A model generated the notes under the pieces. It was not told the DNA's origin. It ran no database searches and saw only the letters and a program-made list of their open reading frames with translations. The position numbers were made by a program, and so were the translations under genes. 64,000 nt of DNA, taken from an uncultured Alphaproteobacteria bacterium. Lineage in GTDB: Bacteria > Pseudomonadota > Alphaproteobacteria > Rs-D84. Of this stretch, positions 24,741 through 33,854 are shown one piece after another. Numbering within the stretch: position 1 is the stretch's first letter; each line of letters begins with the position of its first letter. The stretch lies in NCBI GenBank assembly GCA_949082785.1, contig CARVLU010000003.1, positions 1 to 64,000 on the forward strand. The letters are read 5' to 3'.

Positions 24741-25625
24741 TTAAATGCTGTCGGCATTGACCCAGCGACCGTTCTTTAACAGACCCGGCGCCATGCCTTC
24801 GTTACTGCGCAGCGCGTCAATCACATTGCGGGCCTTGGCCGCGTCCAGGCCGACAATACGTACCTTGTACATATCCCCTTCCTTGACCACGGTGGCGTCG
24901 CCATATGTGCGCATTCTGGATGCCAGTGCGTCCGCACTGTCTTCGGCGTAAAATGCCGCCAACTGAACGCTGTATTCACTGCCCGATGTCGCATTCGCAG
25001 ACGGGGCCGGTTCAACCGTTACCGGTGTGGTGGTTGTGACCGTTTCGGTGACAGAATAAGTTGTTGTCGCGCCCAATGTCGCGTTTTTCACCGCGATGGT
25101 CTGTTCCGGCAAAACCTGAACCTGAACCTTGGACTGGCCGGTCATGCCGATTTTGCGGGCGGCCGCCGGGGACAAATCCATAATGCGGGTGTTAACAAAC
25201 GGACCACGGTTGTTCACGCGAACAATCACAGAACTGCCGTTATCTAAATTGGTGACACGGGCGATTGTCGGCAACGGCAAAGTCTTGCTGGTGGCGACCA
25301 TCTGGTTGATGTCAAATGTTTCACCATTGCTGGTTTTCGAACCGTTCAATTCCGACGGGATAATGCCCGCGATGCCGGTTTGGTTGTATGTCAAATCTTC
25401 GACCGGGATGTATTGTACATCTTCGACCTTGTACGCGCTGCCAATATAATACTTGGGCGCGGCGGCCAATAAATAAGTGTTGTTTAAAGTCTGGTCTTCG
25501 CCTGTGACCAAGACTTCTTCGCCAAAACCGTCCGAACCGTAATCCGAACCGGTATTCTGGCCCGACGGGTTTGTACATGCGGCGACCAATGCGGTCAAAA
25601 CAGCCAATGAAACAATTTTCTTCAT
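24741..25625 (-). CDS. rlpA: RlpA-like septal lipoprotein with SPOR domain
   Basis: 294 residues. Lipoprotein signal ending LVAAC, a double-psi beta-barrel region (TSNGETFDINQMVATSKTLP, then NNRGPFVNTRIMDLSPAAA, about 95-165) as in RlpA lytic transglycosylases, a Thr-rich linker, and a C-terminal SPOR domain (YSVQLAAFYAEDSADALASRM, about 215-290) that binds denuded glycan at the septum. AAGGAGT precedes the ATG. Monocistronic. Confidence 0.9.
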   Translation of the reverse strand: MKKIVSLAVLTALVAACTNPSGQNTGSDYGSDGFGEEVLVTGEDQTLNNTYLLAAAPKYYIGSAYKVEDVQYIPVEDLTYNQTGIAGIIPSELNGSKTSNGETFDINQMVATSKTLPLPTIARVTNLDNGSSVIVRVNNRGPFVNTRIMDLSPAAARKIGMTGQSKVQVQVLPEQTIAVKNATLGATTTYSVTETVTTTTPVTVEPAPSANATSGSEYSVQLAAFYAEDSADALASRMRTYGDATVVKEGDMYKVRIVGLDAAKARNVIDALRSNEGMAPGLLKNGRWVNADSI

Positions 25626-25693
25626 GTGGGACTCCTTACATTCTTAATATTGATTTTATCATAAAAAAATCCCACATTCAACTGTATTTTATG

Positions 25694-27154
25694 TCAGATT
25701 TTCCGGTCGATAACCCATGCCGCCGGCAGATATATTGCCCCGTATCCCGCAATCGCCGCCCCCAGAATCCAGATACTGGTGACCGGGACAAACCACAGCC
25801 CAACCCCCAGCACAGTCGCCAGCGAACCAAACGCCACCACCGCACGAATTGTCCGCCGGTCCGCCCGGAACAAATCACGTCGCCGGCACGCACGCCCCAA
25901 CAGATAATTTTTCAAATATCCGCTGACCACGATGCCGACCGGAATCGCCAGATATCCCACCAACGGAAACGCCGCCAGATATATCGCCGCCGCCACCCCC
26001 AACGATATCATACTGGTGCGGACCGGGGTCCGAACATCCTGGGCCGCGTACAGTGTTTTACTGTACACCTGGCTGACCAACATGGCGGGCAGAACGAACA
26101 CCTGAATCATGATGGCGGTCGCAACCGCGTGGGTGGATTCGGCGGTCCATGCGCCGTATTCAAACAAATACCGTATTATCGGTTCGGCCAACACGAACAG
26201 CCCCGCCACACACGGCAGTATCAACATCAATGATTTGCGCAGCGATGAATTCTGTTGAATATGAACACTGCGCATATTATTATCCGCCAATGCGTTGGAT
26301 ATTGACGACATTAATACTGTCCCGACGGCCAGCCCAATCATCGCAAATGGCAACTGTACAATGCGGTCGGAATAATACAGCCATGATACGGCGCCACTTT
26401 GGTAACTGGCGACCAGGGTGCCGACAATAATTGTGATTTGATAAAACCCACTGCCAACGATACTGATGGTCAAACGCCGAAACAGGCTTTTTATCCCCGG
26501 CGTCCATTTCGGCACCACCAAATGCAATCCGAAATGCCGACGCCGGATGCGCCCCAGTAACACCAGACACTGAATCACACCCGACAGAACAACCGTGCCC
26601 GCCATGACATACAAAATAATCCCATCGGCATAAAATGGCGCCGCCGCCAATGCGGCAATCAGCATGATGTTCAGCAACACCGGCATAAACGCCGCCAGCA
26701 AGAATCGCGAATGCGCATTTAAAATCGCCGACATAAACGCCGCCGCGCACACAAAAATCACATAGAAAAACATAATGCGGGAAATTTGCACGGTCAGCTG
26801 CATCTTGCCCGGGTCATCGGCAAACCCCGGCGCCAGCCCCCATATCACCAACGGCATAAATATTTCAAACACCAGCGTGATGCCCAACAGCACGACCATT
26901 AGCCATGAAAATACGTTTTTCGCGAACGCGTCGTCTTTCTTTAAATCCGTGTACATGGGGATAAAGATGGCGGACAATGCCCCTTCGCCCAGTAAGTCGC
27001 GGAATAAATTCGGTAACTTGAACGCCGCCAGAAACACGTCCGACAACCGCCCCGCCCCCAGATATCGCGCAATCAGCATGTCGCGAATAAATCCGAATAT
27101 ACGACTGATGCCGGTCATGGCACCAACCCCGAAAATATGTTTGCCTAGTTTCAT
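25694..27154 (-). CDS. murJ: Lipid II flippase MurJ
   Basis: 486 residues with about 13-14 hydrophobic helices. The opening GMMTGISRIFGFIRDMLIAR-type segment, LPNLFRDLLGEGALSAIFIP and conserved Arg/Glu residues are the MviN/MurJ signature of the MOP superfamily. Moves lipid II across the inner membrane for peptidoglycan. The -10 box TATAAT (27162-27167) lies seven bases before the ATG and there is no Shine-Dalgarno, so a leaderless message is likely. Divergent from bamD. Confidence 0.93.
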   Translation of the reverse strand: MKLGKHIFGVGAMTGISRIFGFIRDMLIARYLGAGRLSDVFLAAFKLPNLFRDLLGEGALSAIFIPMYTDLKKDDAFAKNVFSWLMVVLLGITLVFEIFMPLVIWGLAPGFADDPGKMQLTVQISRIMFFYVIFVCAAAFMSAILNAHSRFLLAAFMPVLLNIMLIAALAAAPFYADGIILYVMAGTVVLSGVIQCLVLLGRIRRRHFGLHLVVPKWTPGIKSLFRRLTISIVGSGFYQITIIVGTLVASYQSGAVSWLYYSDRIVQLPFAMIGLAVGTVLMSSISNALADNNMRSVHIQQNSSLRKSLMLILPCVAGLFVLAEPIIRYLFEYGAWTAESTHAVATAIMIQVFVLPAMLVSQVYSKTLYAAQDVRTPVRTSMISLGVAAAIYLAAFPLVGYLAIPVGIVVSGYLKNYLLGRACRRRDLFRADRRTIRAVVAFGSLATVLGVGLWFVPVTSIWILGAAIAGYGAIYLPAAWVIDRKI

Positions 27155-27161
27155 GGTTTCG

Positions 27162-27167
27162 ATTATA
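27162..27167 (-). promoter_or_regulatory. -10 box of murJ, leaderless arrangement
   Basis: TATAAT on the minus strand seven bases upstream of ATG 27154, with no ribosome-binding site between. Confidence 0.6.
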
Positions 27168-27206
27168 CTCTGGTTTGAAAGATAAAATCAAGGCAGGAAT
27201 AAACAC

Positions 27207-27953
27207 ATGAAAAAAGTATTTGCAATCTTGGGGGCGATGGCCGTACTGGCCGCGTGCGCCGGGTCCAAAGATACCGTTGTCCCAGACCAGACTTTGCCGG
27301 AATTATATGCAAACGCATATGCGGAATTTAACAAAGAACATTATGAAACCGCCGCCACAGATTTCTTGGCGGTCGAAACCCAATATCCGGCCAGTCCCTG
27401 GGCCGCGGATGCATTGGTAATGGCCGCGTATTCCCAATATCTGGACAAAGATTTTGCCGGCGCCATCCTGGCCGCCGACCGGTTTATGCGTTTCCACCCC
27501 GGACATGCGGATGTGCCGTATATCTTGTACCTGCGCGGGATGTGTTATTATCGCCAGGTCAGCGATGTGCGCCGCGAACCGGGCATGTCGGCGTACGCGT
27601 TGCAACAATTTGAACAGCTGGTCGAACGATTCCCACGGTCGGAATACGCGGAAAACGCGAAAAATAAAATCGCCATTTTGAAAAACTATATCGCCGGCAA
27701 GGTGATGTATTCCGCCCGCATGGATATGTCCCGCGAAAACTGGCCCAGCGCGATTTCCCACCTGCAATCGGTCGTCACCGGCGCCCAGGAAACCGTCATG
27801 ACACCAGAAGCCATGTTTCGCTTAACAGAATGCTATACCGCAATCGGATTGCCGGCCCAGGCATCCGGATATGCCGAAATGTTGCGCACCAATTTCCCAG
27901 ATAACGAATGGACGAAAAAATTGGACGCCCCAACCAGTATCTGCGACAAATAA
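27207..27953 (+). CDS. bamD: Outer-membrane assembly lipoprotein BamD
   Basis: 248 residues. Lipoprotein signal ending VLAAC, then five TPR-like helical repeats typical of BamD (ELYANAYAEFNKEHYETAATDFLAVE; PWAADALVMAAYSQY; RFMRFHPGHADVPYILYLRG; FEQLVERFPRSEYAENA). Works on the inner face of the outer membrane with BamA to insert beta-barrels. AGGCAGGAA upstream of the ATG. Terminator follows. Confidence 0.93.
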   Translation: MKKVFAILGAMAVLAACAGSKDTVVPDQTLPELYANAYAEFNKEHYETAATDFLAVETQYPASPWAADALVMAAYSQYLDKDFAGAILAADRFMRFHPGHADVPYILYLRGMCYYRQVSDVRREPGMSAYALQQFEQLVERFPRSEYAENAKNKIAILKNYIAGKVMYSARMDMSRENWPSAISHLQSVVTGAQETVMTPEAMFRLTECYTAIGLPAQASGYAEMLRTNFPDNEWTKKLDAPTSICDK

Positions 27954-27977
27954 AAATCCCCCGCCGGGGGATTTTTT
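27951..27977 (+). terminator. Terminator of bamD
   Basis: AATCCCCC/GGGGGATT stem with a T tail directly after the stop. Confidence 0.88.
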
Positions 27978-28013
27978 CTGGACACGGCCATGACACACGC
28001 TATGATTGGGCAT

Positions 28014-28388
28014 ATGAAGCAACTGACGGACACGGATATTCGGCAAATGGGGGATGGTGAATTTATCCCCGACACGCGCAGCGTTAATCGCAGCGTGCGC
28101 CGCCATTTGCGTCTGGGGCAATTAATCCCGACGCCGCCCGCGGCCGCACCGCGGTTTGCGCGACTGGACCTGCATCATAATACCCAGGAACAAGCCTGGC
28201 AGAAAATTAACCAACTGGCCGACAGTGGTGTGCGCGATGCCCAGATTATAACGGGCGCCAGTGGTATTTTAAAAATCAAGTTTCAACAATGGGTCACGGC
28301 CAGCACATTGGCCGAAAAAATCATTTCATGGGCGCCGGTTAATAACGGCAGCTTTGTGGTGAAATTCAAACGCCGCGCCGCCAATTAA
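28014..28388 (+). CDS. Smr domain protein
   Basis: 124 residues from ATG 28014. Residues about 50-124 form an Smr domain (RLDLHHNTQEQAWQKI with the LDLH motif, then AQIITGASG...KFQQWV), a DNA/RNA-nicking module found in MutS2 and small stand-alone proteins. The His after LDLH replaces the usual Gly of LDLHG. TATGAT at 28001-28006 lies seven bases before the ATG, so the message may be leaderless; ATG 27990 and 28005 are alternative starts. Confidence 0.8.
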   Translation: MKQLTDTDIRQMGDGEFIPDTRSVNRSVRRHLRLGQLIPTPPAAAPRFARLDLHHNTQEQAWQKINQLADSGVRDAQIITGASGILKIKFQQWVTASTLAEKIISWAPVNNGSFVVKFKRRAAN

Positions 28389-29554
28389 AACGATATCTTT
28401 AAATTAACATGCCCGCTGTGGGATGTGTAATCCCGGCGCATATCCAATTGATATTCCAATCCAACCGAAAACATCGGCGCATACAGACGCAATCCCAATC
28501 CGCCCTGGAACGCCGCGCGGGCGGGCACTTCGACCGGCACGTCATAGAATTGACCACTCAGCACGCACACCCGCACATCACTGTTACCATGACGCAGCGC
28601 ATCGTATCCCCCGCCCAGCCGGATATTCGGACGCAACCGATAATCAATGCCGGTAAATTCATATTCAACCATTACCCCCGCCATCGCCGTAATCGTGTTA
28701 AAGAACCATTTTTCAAACGCCTGGGCGGCGGCATCAATATGCTTGTCCGTGCGGATATAGCTGTACCGCGCCCCAATATGCGGCGTCATCACCCAATGCC
28801 CGCGCGTCAGATGGATGCCCCCGCTGACCTGGCCGGCCATGTATTCGGTGTCATAATCGCCACTGTCAACGATGCCGGCAACAGTTTTGTCGTTGGCCCA
28901 GCGGGTCTTGCCGCCCGTTGCCGCCACATTTAAATACATGCCGTTGGCCGCATAATACTGCGCCGCCAACACCAACCCGTTGCTGACCGCGTCGGTATAA
29001 ATCCGCCCGTGATGGGTGTCGGTCATACTGCGCGTATATCCAATCGACAGGGCAAATCCTTCGGTCAAAAAGGTGTTTGCACGAATACTGACCCCGGTGG
29101 TGTTTGTGCGAAAATCCCCATTTTTACGGGAATCAAAATCATTTGTCCCACCAAATACCGTCCCGTCGATGGTGAATACCTGGCGCGTGGGGTCGCACTT
29201 TGAATTCGTCCATTGACATCCCGTGCGGCGCCGCCCCAGCGGCATGCCATACGCGTCCAGGGATGCCGCAATATGGCGGTCTGTTTCAAACAAAGTAATG
29301 GCCGTGTCGTTGTGCCCGATAATCGACACCAGGTCATAAAACGTCGCCAAATCGGAATTATGCGCATCGGTCATACGGGCCGCAATTGCCCCACCCGGCC
29401 CCAGATTTCCAAAGATACTGGCCCAGGCATCCGCCACACCCACCAAATAATCCGGCGCGCCACCGGACTGGGCCATTGCGTTCCCAAACGATGTCCGCGC
29501 CGCATGTGCGGTACCACAAAACAATAATACGACAACAGGGAAAATATTTTTCAT
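28385..29554 (-). CDS. Outer-membrane autotransporter-type beta-barrel protein
   Basis: 389 residues from ATG 29554 (AAGG upstream). Signal peptide MKNIFPVVVLLFCGTAHA. The second half (about 150-389) alternates aromatic and polar strands (VSIRANTFLTEGFALSIGYTR, GHWVMTPHIGARYSYIRTDKH, GVMVEYEF) and ends VNLKISF with a terminal Phe, as required for BAM recognition. The short passenger region suggests a porin-like or autotransporter barrel. It overlaps the smr gene by four bases, convergent. Confidence 0.8.
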   Translation of the reverse strand: MKNIFPVVVLLFCGTAHAARTSFGNAMAQSGGAPDYLVGVADAWASIFGNLGPGGAIAARMTDAHNSDLATFYDLVSIIGHNDTAITLFETDRHIAASLDAYGMPLGRRRTGCQWTNSKCDPTRQVFTIDGTVFGGTNDFDSRKNGDFRTNTTGVSIRANTFLTEGFALSIGYTRSMTDTHHGRIYTDAVSNGLVLAAQYYAANGMYLNVAATGGKTRWANDKTVAGIVDSGDYDTEYMAGQVSGGIHLTRGHWVMTPHIGARYSYIRTDKHIDAAAQAFEKWFFNTITAMAGVMVEYEFTGIDYRLRPNIRLGGGYDALRHGNSDVRVCVLSGQFYDVPVEVPARAAFQGGLGLRLYAPMFSVGLEYQLDMRRDYTSHSGHVNLKISF

Positions 29555-29619
29555 GACGCGCCTTATTTTTTGATTATAATAAAAGCCGCCATATAAAATT
29601 TTAACAGGAACCATTTGCT

Positions 29620-30555
29620 ATGAAGAAAGTCCAGACCGTGTACGACCATATCCGGCGCAATAATATCAAGACCATTTTGCTGGTCTTGGGATTTCCGTTA
29701 ATCTTTGTCGCGTTGATATTTTTATTCGTGTGGATGGTCGCCCCCGCAAACCAGGCCGCGCACACCACAATCACCGTCGCCATCCCGACATTCATTGCAT
29801 GCCTGGTCTGGTTGGGGATATCGTGGGCGTTCGGGGATTCAATGATGCTGTCGGCGGCGCACGCACGTGAAATACACGACGACAATCCCGAATATCGCCA
29901 AATCTTTCGCCGTGTGGAAAATGTCGCCTTGGCCGCGGGATTGCCGACACCACGCGTTTATATCATCGATGACGACGGCATGAACGCATTTGCAACCGGA
30001 CGCAGCCCCCGCGACGCGTCGGTCGCACTGACACGCGGCATTATCAACAAATTGGATGGCCCGGAACTGGACGGGGTTATCGCACACGAAATGGCCCACA
30101 TTGGAAACCGCGATATTCGTTTGGACATGTTGCTGGTCACGGGTGTGGGGGTGACGGTGTTTGCGGCGGATTTTATTCTACGCGCCATGATGGCATCCAA
30201 CAATAATCGCGACCAGAACGACAAAAACAACGGCGCCGCAATCTTGATGATGGTGTGGCTGGCGTTTATGGTCTTTAACTGGATAATCACACCTATTTTG
30301 CGCATGGCGGTGTCACGCAACCGCGAATATGCGGCGGACGCAACCGGCGCACAGATTACGCGCAATCCGGGCGCACTGGCGACGGCACTGCAAAAAATTA
30401 CAAAAAATTCCCATGTGGCCTGTTTGGCGAAACAGAAATCAATGCACGCGGCCTGTATCAGTAATCCGGGCGGCATGCGTGAATTTATGGGCGATTTGCT
30501 GGCGACGCACCCGCCGGTTGAACGCCGTATTGAACGCCTGGAATCAATGGCATAA
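29620..30555 (+). CDS. htpX: Zinc metalloprotease HtpX
   Basis: 311 residues. Membrane helices at about 18-40, 48-68 and two more around 170-190 and 205-225. Zinc motif HEMAH at about 156-160 with downstream Glu in NREYAADATGA. Degrades misfolded inner-membrane proteins. An insertion between the helices (SNNNRDQNDKNN) is typical of alphaproteobacterial HtpX. The thymidine kinase gene follows after 16 bases. Confidence 0.93.
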   Translation: MKKVQTVYDHIRRNNIKTILLVLGFPLIFVALIFLFVWMVAPANQAAHTTITVAIPTFIACLVWLGISWAFGDSMMLSAAHAREIHDDNPEYRQIFRRVENVALAAGLPTPRVYIIDDDGMNAFATGRSPRDASVALTRGIINKLDGPELDGVIAHEMAHIGNRDIRLDMLLVTGVGVTVFAADFILRAMMASNNNRDQNDKNNGAAILMMVWLAFMVFNWIITPILRMAVSRNREYAADATGAQITRNPGALATALQKITKNSHVACLAKQKSMHAACISNPGGMREFMGDLLATHPPVERRIERLESMA

Positions 30556-30571
30556 AAAAAGGACACAACCA

Positions 30572-31156
30572 ATGGCAAACCTGCACTTTCATTACGGGAC
30601 AATGGGCTCGTCAAAATCAGCCCAATTGTTGATTAACGCGTACAACCAAAACAAACACGGGAACAAAACAGAAATATTAAAGCCCAAAACCGATAACCGT
30701 TTCAGTATCGACCACGTGGATTCACGTATCGGGGGGCTATCGGCCCCCGCGACCGCATTGGAAAATTTAAATCAATACTGGCCCGGGCCTGACACAAAAA
30801 TGATACTGATTGATGAAATCCAATTCTTTGCCCCGTCGGACATTGATCAATTGGTCCGGATTGCAGATACGACACCGGTTATTGTCATGTGTTATGGATT
30901 AATGGTGGACAGTAACGAACAAATGTTCCCGGCATCACGCCGATTAATCGAAGTCGGTGCCAAACTGCACCGCATGGAATCGACATGCCAAATGCCGGGC
31001 TGCATGCGTCTGGCGACGCATCATTTGCGATTTGATGCGACGGGCGATGTCATCCGTGCCGGCGAACAAATCTGTGTGGGCGATTCTGCGTTTAAATCGG
31101 TCTGTCGCCAACATTTTAATGCGATATATCACAATATCAACACGCATACGAAATAA
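30572..31156 (+). CDS. tdk: Thymidine kinase
   Basis: Phosphorylates thymidine in the salvage pathway. 194 residues: P-loop GTMGSSKSAQLL (Ser where Gly/Ala is usual before Lys), Mg-binding DEIQFF, the TCQMPGC zinc-site half and a second Cys pair near the C-terminus. AAAGGA precedes the ATG by eight bases. The open frame upstream overlaps htpX in another phase and is ignored. Confidence 0.92.
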   Translation: MANLHFHYGTMGSSKSAQLLINAYNQNKHGNKTEILKPKTDNRFSIDHVDSRIGGLSAPATALENLNQYWPGPDTKMILIDEIQFFAPSDIDQLVRIADTTPVIVMCYGLMVDSNEQMFPASRRLIEVGAKLHRMESTCQMPGCMRLATHHLRFDATGDVIRAGEQICVGDSAFKSVCRQHFNAIYHNINTHTK

Positions 31157-31210
31157 ATCAGATATTTTTGCTTGCATTTGAAATAAAATCATATAAAATA
31201 CTAAAACGTT

Positions 31211-31287
31211 GCGCCCATAGCTTAACTGGATAAAGCATCTGACTACGGATCAGAAGACTGCGGGTTCGAATCCTTCTGGGCGCGCCA
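31211..31287 (+). tRNA. tRNA-Arg (ACG)
   Basis: Acceptor GCGCCCA/TGGGCGC, D arm GCTTAACTGGATAAAGC, anticodon stem TCTGA/TCAGA with loop CTACGGA (anticodon ACG), T arm GCGGG-TTCGAAT-CCTTC, encoded CCA. Confidence 0.95.
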
Positions 31288-31296
31288 GTTTAATAA

Positions 31297-31326
31297 AAAA
31301 ATACCACCATGCGTGGTATTTTTTTA
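31297..31326 (+). terminator. Terminator of tRNA-Arg
   Basis: AATACCAC/GTGGTATT stem with a seven-T tail. Confidence 0.9.
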
Positions 31327-31367
31327 TTAACCCCATGATAACGCGGTTCACCATTTCTATTTTATTA

Positions 31368-31619
31368 TTGCCTGGGTTTTAATAAACGACTATAATACTT
31401 TTTGAATCCACGGTTGTGGGTTCGGGACTTCGAAAATCCCTTATCTGGTCGACATATTGTGTATGTCGTTATTTTGTGCGCGGCGCCTTGCCACGCCCCC
31501 CGACATTGGTCGGGTTGTTGCAGTTATACAACAGGGGCATCGCCCCAAAGGCTGCAAGGTCATTATCAGATATGATTTTTCGAACTTCCCGACCACCAGA
31601 TTCTGGTGGTTTTCTTTGA
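31368..31619 (+). promoter_or_regulatory. Structured leader C (class 1)
   Basis: -35 TTGCCT (31368-31373), 17 bases, -10 TATAAT (31391-31396). P0 GAATCCAC/GTGGGTTC (31404-31411, 31416-31423), P1 5' strand 31422-31438 with 31574-31592, a CCCCGAC (31498-31504), a' GGTCGGG (31508-31514), P2 TTGCAG/CTGCAA (31518-31523, 31552-31557) around conserved GTTATACAACA and a GGGG/CCCC hairpin, a'' CCCGACC (31588-31594), terminator ACCACCAGA/TCTGGTGGT (31592-31600, 31602-31610) plus T tract. P0 and P2 pairs covary with leaders A and B. Confidence 0.82.
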
Positions 31620-31638
31620 TAACCAAAGGATGGAAGAA

Positions 31639-32241
31639 GTGAAGAAAATCAAACAAATAGGTAAAGTCTGGATAATGCTGACGCTGGTCATTATCCCCGG
31701 CGTGGCACGGGCGCTGTTGGTGCCACCGGTGGGCGAATGCGTGGGCGGCACATGCCCCAGCGATGGGCAATATATTGATGGCATCATGTACGGATGCGGG
31801 CGTGCAACGGAATGTTACTGCGTCAACAGTGACGGCGAAGGAATCAATGTTCCCTGTGGATGCTTTGGCGACGCGGATTGCAAAACCAGCGGTTACGGAT
31901 GTATTAACGGCCAATGCGCAAAATGCCGCAGTTGTACAAATTGTACCAGCAGCAACACCTGGGATTCTGTCGCCACCGGGTATCAACGCCGGACCACAAA
32001 AACATGTGGGTGTGACGGGACATGCAACACGTCATATTCTTACCGATGCGCACCCGGATATTTCGGCAACAGTTATAACGGCACATCGGGATGCACGCGT
32101 TGCCCGACCGACGGGGGCGTTACCGGGACATCTGTGGCGGGAACAACCGCACGAACGGGATGCTATGTCGGGGCAAACACGACGGGCCGCGATAATTCCG
32201 GGGCGTTTGAATTTACCGGAAATTCTTATTATTGTGACTAA
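31639..32241 (+). CDS. Secreted Cys-rich protein under leader C
   Basis: 200 residues from GTG 31639, chosen because AAAGGA lies eight bases upstream and it begins a signal peptide (VKKIKQIGKVWIMLTLVIIP then GVARA). ATG 31630 and the terminator-embedded 31606 are less likely. About 24 cysteines in CGGTC-, CKTSGYGC-, CAKCRSCTNC-type clusters, then SYRCAPGYFGNSYNGTSGC, CP, and the end-module CYVGANTTGRDNSGAFEFTG. Domain architecture parallels the protein at 58148-58732. Terminator after the stop. Confidence 0.75.
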   Translation: MKKIKQIGKVWIMLTLVIIPGVARALLVPPVGECVGGTCPSDGQYIDGIMYGCGRATECYCVNSDGEGINVPCGCFGDADCKTSGYGCINGQCAKCRSCTNCTSSNTWDSVATGYQRRTTKTCGCDGTCNTSYSYRCAPGYFGNSYNGTSGCTRCPTDGGVTGTSVAGTTARTGCYVGANTTGRDNSGAFEFTGNSYYCD

Positions 32242-32248
32242 GGCCATT

Positions 32249-32275
32249 TTATCCCGCCCCGGCGGGATTTTGGTT
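32249..32275 (+). terminator. Terminator after the leader-C gene
   Basis: ATCCCGCC/GGCGGGAT stem with a TTTTGG tail, eight bases after the stop. Confidence 0.75.
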
Positions 32276-32311
32276 TGACTTTTTGGGGGCGGCTGGCATA
32301 ATGCCATTACC

Positions 32312-32950
32312 ATGTTCACACGCAAAGATATTCACCCGGATATTGACCCCGTTTTGGCCGCCATCGCACGGGAATTAAAAATGTATGACAATCTGGCGCC
32401 GGATGAAATCAACGAATTGACCGGCATCAGCACACATCCCACATTTATCGAATTAAATCGACGACATCATGTGTTACAGGCGCGCGCGATGGGTCACCAA
32501 TATCCGGCCATGACGTATTATCAAATGCTGCGCCCAACCGTCGTGGCCCAGATTGTTGACATGGAACGCCATTTGGCGCGGTCACGCAACCCACGCATTC
32601 GGACCATCATTGGCGCCTGGATTCGGGGCACACATTTCAAGCTGGAATTCAATGATGGCTTACATCATCAGGGATTGATAAAACTGGTTCTGGCATATCC
32701 ACACATGTCGGCCGCGCAACTGGCCCGTCATTGCATTACGAATAAAATTAATGTATTGGGCGATGCGGCACTGAACACAGATGCCGCGTGCATTTCTGAA
32801 ATCATCGGCCACATACGGTCATATGTCAATGCGGACAAACACTGGGCCCCGCATCCCATCACGGACTGTGAACGTCTGTACGCGTCGCGGTGGCTGGAAA
32901 TTTTCGAACAATCACCCCAGGGGAAAAATACAAATGGCAAGCAGCGCTGA
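32312..32950 (+). CDS. Soluble helical protein, unknown
   Basis: 212 residues, no signal or membrane segment, His-rich and mostly helical. NELTGISTHPTFIELNRRHHVLQARAMGHQ looks like a helix-turn-helix but is not a confident match. CATAAT (32297-32302) lies nine bases before the ATG. It overlaps the TfoX-like gene by 17 bases. Not recognised. Confidence 0.6.
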   Translation: MFTRKDIHPDIDPVLAAIARELKMYDNLAPDEINELTGISTHPTFIELNRRHHVLQARAMGHQYPAMTYYQMLRPTVVAQIVDMERHLARSRNPRIRTIIGAWIRGTHFKLEFNDGLHHQGLIKLVLAYPHMSAAQLARHCITNKINVLGDAALNTDAACISEIIGHIRSYVNADKHWAPHPITDCERLYASRWLEIFEQSPQGKNTNGKQR

Positions 32951-33272
32951 ATTCATTGAATTTGTATATGACCAGGTTGCCGCCGCCGGCGCGGTCCGTT
33001 ATCGCAAAATGTTTGGCGATTACATGGTTTATTGCAACGACAAACCGGTTTTGTTGGTATGTGACGACACGGTCTATGTCAAACAAATACCGGAAACACT
33101 GGATATGTTTGTGGCCCACGGCGTAACGCCCGACGTCGGCATTCCATACACCGGCGCGCGGCCGCATTATATCTTGGACATTGAAAACCCGGATTTGGCG
33201 GTGGATATGACACGCATGCTGGCGCGTGTATTGCCGTTACCAAAGTCCAAGAAGCCGCGCCAGAAAAAATGA
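32934..33272 (+). CDS. TfoX N-terminal domain protein
   Basis: 112 residues. FIEFVYDQVAAAGAVRYRKMFGDYMVYCNDKPVLLVCDDTVYVK is the TfoX_N pattern (RKMFG, Y.+...+F.L..+..LYLK). Stand-alone TfoX_N proteins are small regulators or accessory proteins of unclear role. The ATG follows AGGGGAAAAATACAA. Its stop overlaps the ATG of the alkyltransferase gene. Confidence 0.85.
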   Translation: MASSAEFIEFVYDQVAAAGAVRYRKMFGDYMVYCNDKPVLLVCDDTVYVKQIPETLDMFVAHGVTPDVGIPYTGARPHYILDIENPDLAVDMTRMLARVLPLPKSKKPRQKK

Positions 33273-33577
33273 ATATGCCCGACATAGATATTGACAATCT
33301 GCCCGGGACGCCATTCCAACGCGATGTATGGCGCGCATTAACACAAATACCGCGCGGTGAAACGCGCACATACGCCGAATTGGCCGCCATGGCGGGCCAT
33401 CCGACGGCAATCCGTGCGGTGGCCAATGCGGTTGGCAAAAATCCCATGCCGCCCATCATTCCATGTCACCGCATTATCCGCAGTGACGGCAAAATCGGTG
33501 GATATTCCGCCCCGGGCGGCATCGCGACCAAGCGGCACCTGTTGCAAACCGAAGGCGTCAAATTCCCCGATTTTTAA
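33269..33577 (+). CDS. Methylated-DNA-cysteine methyltransferase, catalytic domain only
   Basis: 102 residues covering just the DNA-binding/active-site domain of MGMT/Ogt: TPFQRDVWRALTQIPRGETRTY, then the active site IPCHRII with catalytic Cys, and GGYSAPGG. The N-terminal domain is absent, as in alkyltransferase-like proteins, but the acceptor Cys is kept (those proteins have Trp). Probably repairs O6-alkylguanine. Coupled to TfoX_N by ATGA overlap; its end overlaps the opposite-strand gene by four bases. Confidence 0.88.
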   Translation: MNMPDIDIDNLPGTPFQRDVWRALTQIPRGETRTYAELAAMAGHPTAIRAVANAVGKNPMPPIIPCHRIIRSDGKIGGYSAPGGIATKRHLLQTEGVKFPDF

Positions 33578-33852
33578 GTCAACGGGCATATATCTTCAAA
33601 GCGCCAGACACCCGTATCATCACTGTATTCAGTATCGGCCGGTGCGAACATCATGCACACCCCGGCGGGCGTTGGCAATAAACAGCTGACCGCGTCACCC
33701 GCACTGCTGTATCCGGTGGGGCACGCGCCATCGACGACAATCATAGCTGATTCATTAATCGCGACATAGCCGGACGGGCAACTGGTTCCGGGCGCCGCCG
33801 CCATCACAGACGTTGAAACGATTATACCCACCAATAAACACACCAAACGCAT
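33574..33852 (-). CDS. Small secreted Cys protein, unknown
   Basis: 92 residues. Signal peptide LVCLLVGIIVSTSVMAAA, then SCPSGY, ACPTGYSS, SCLLP, GVCMMF, and an end YSDDTGVWRFEDIC resembling the terminal module of the larger Cys-rich proteins. Two bases after the next upstream gene's stop, so cotranscribed with it. No structured leader here. Confidence 0.7.
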   Translation of the reverse strand: MRLVCLLVGIIVSTSVMAAAPGTSCPSGYVAINESAMIVVDGACPTGYSSAGDAVSCLLPTPAGVCMMFAPADTEYSDDTGVWRFEDICPLT

Positions 33853-33854
33853 CC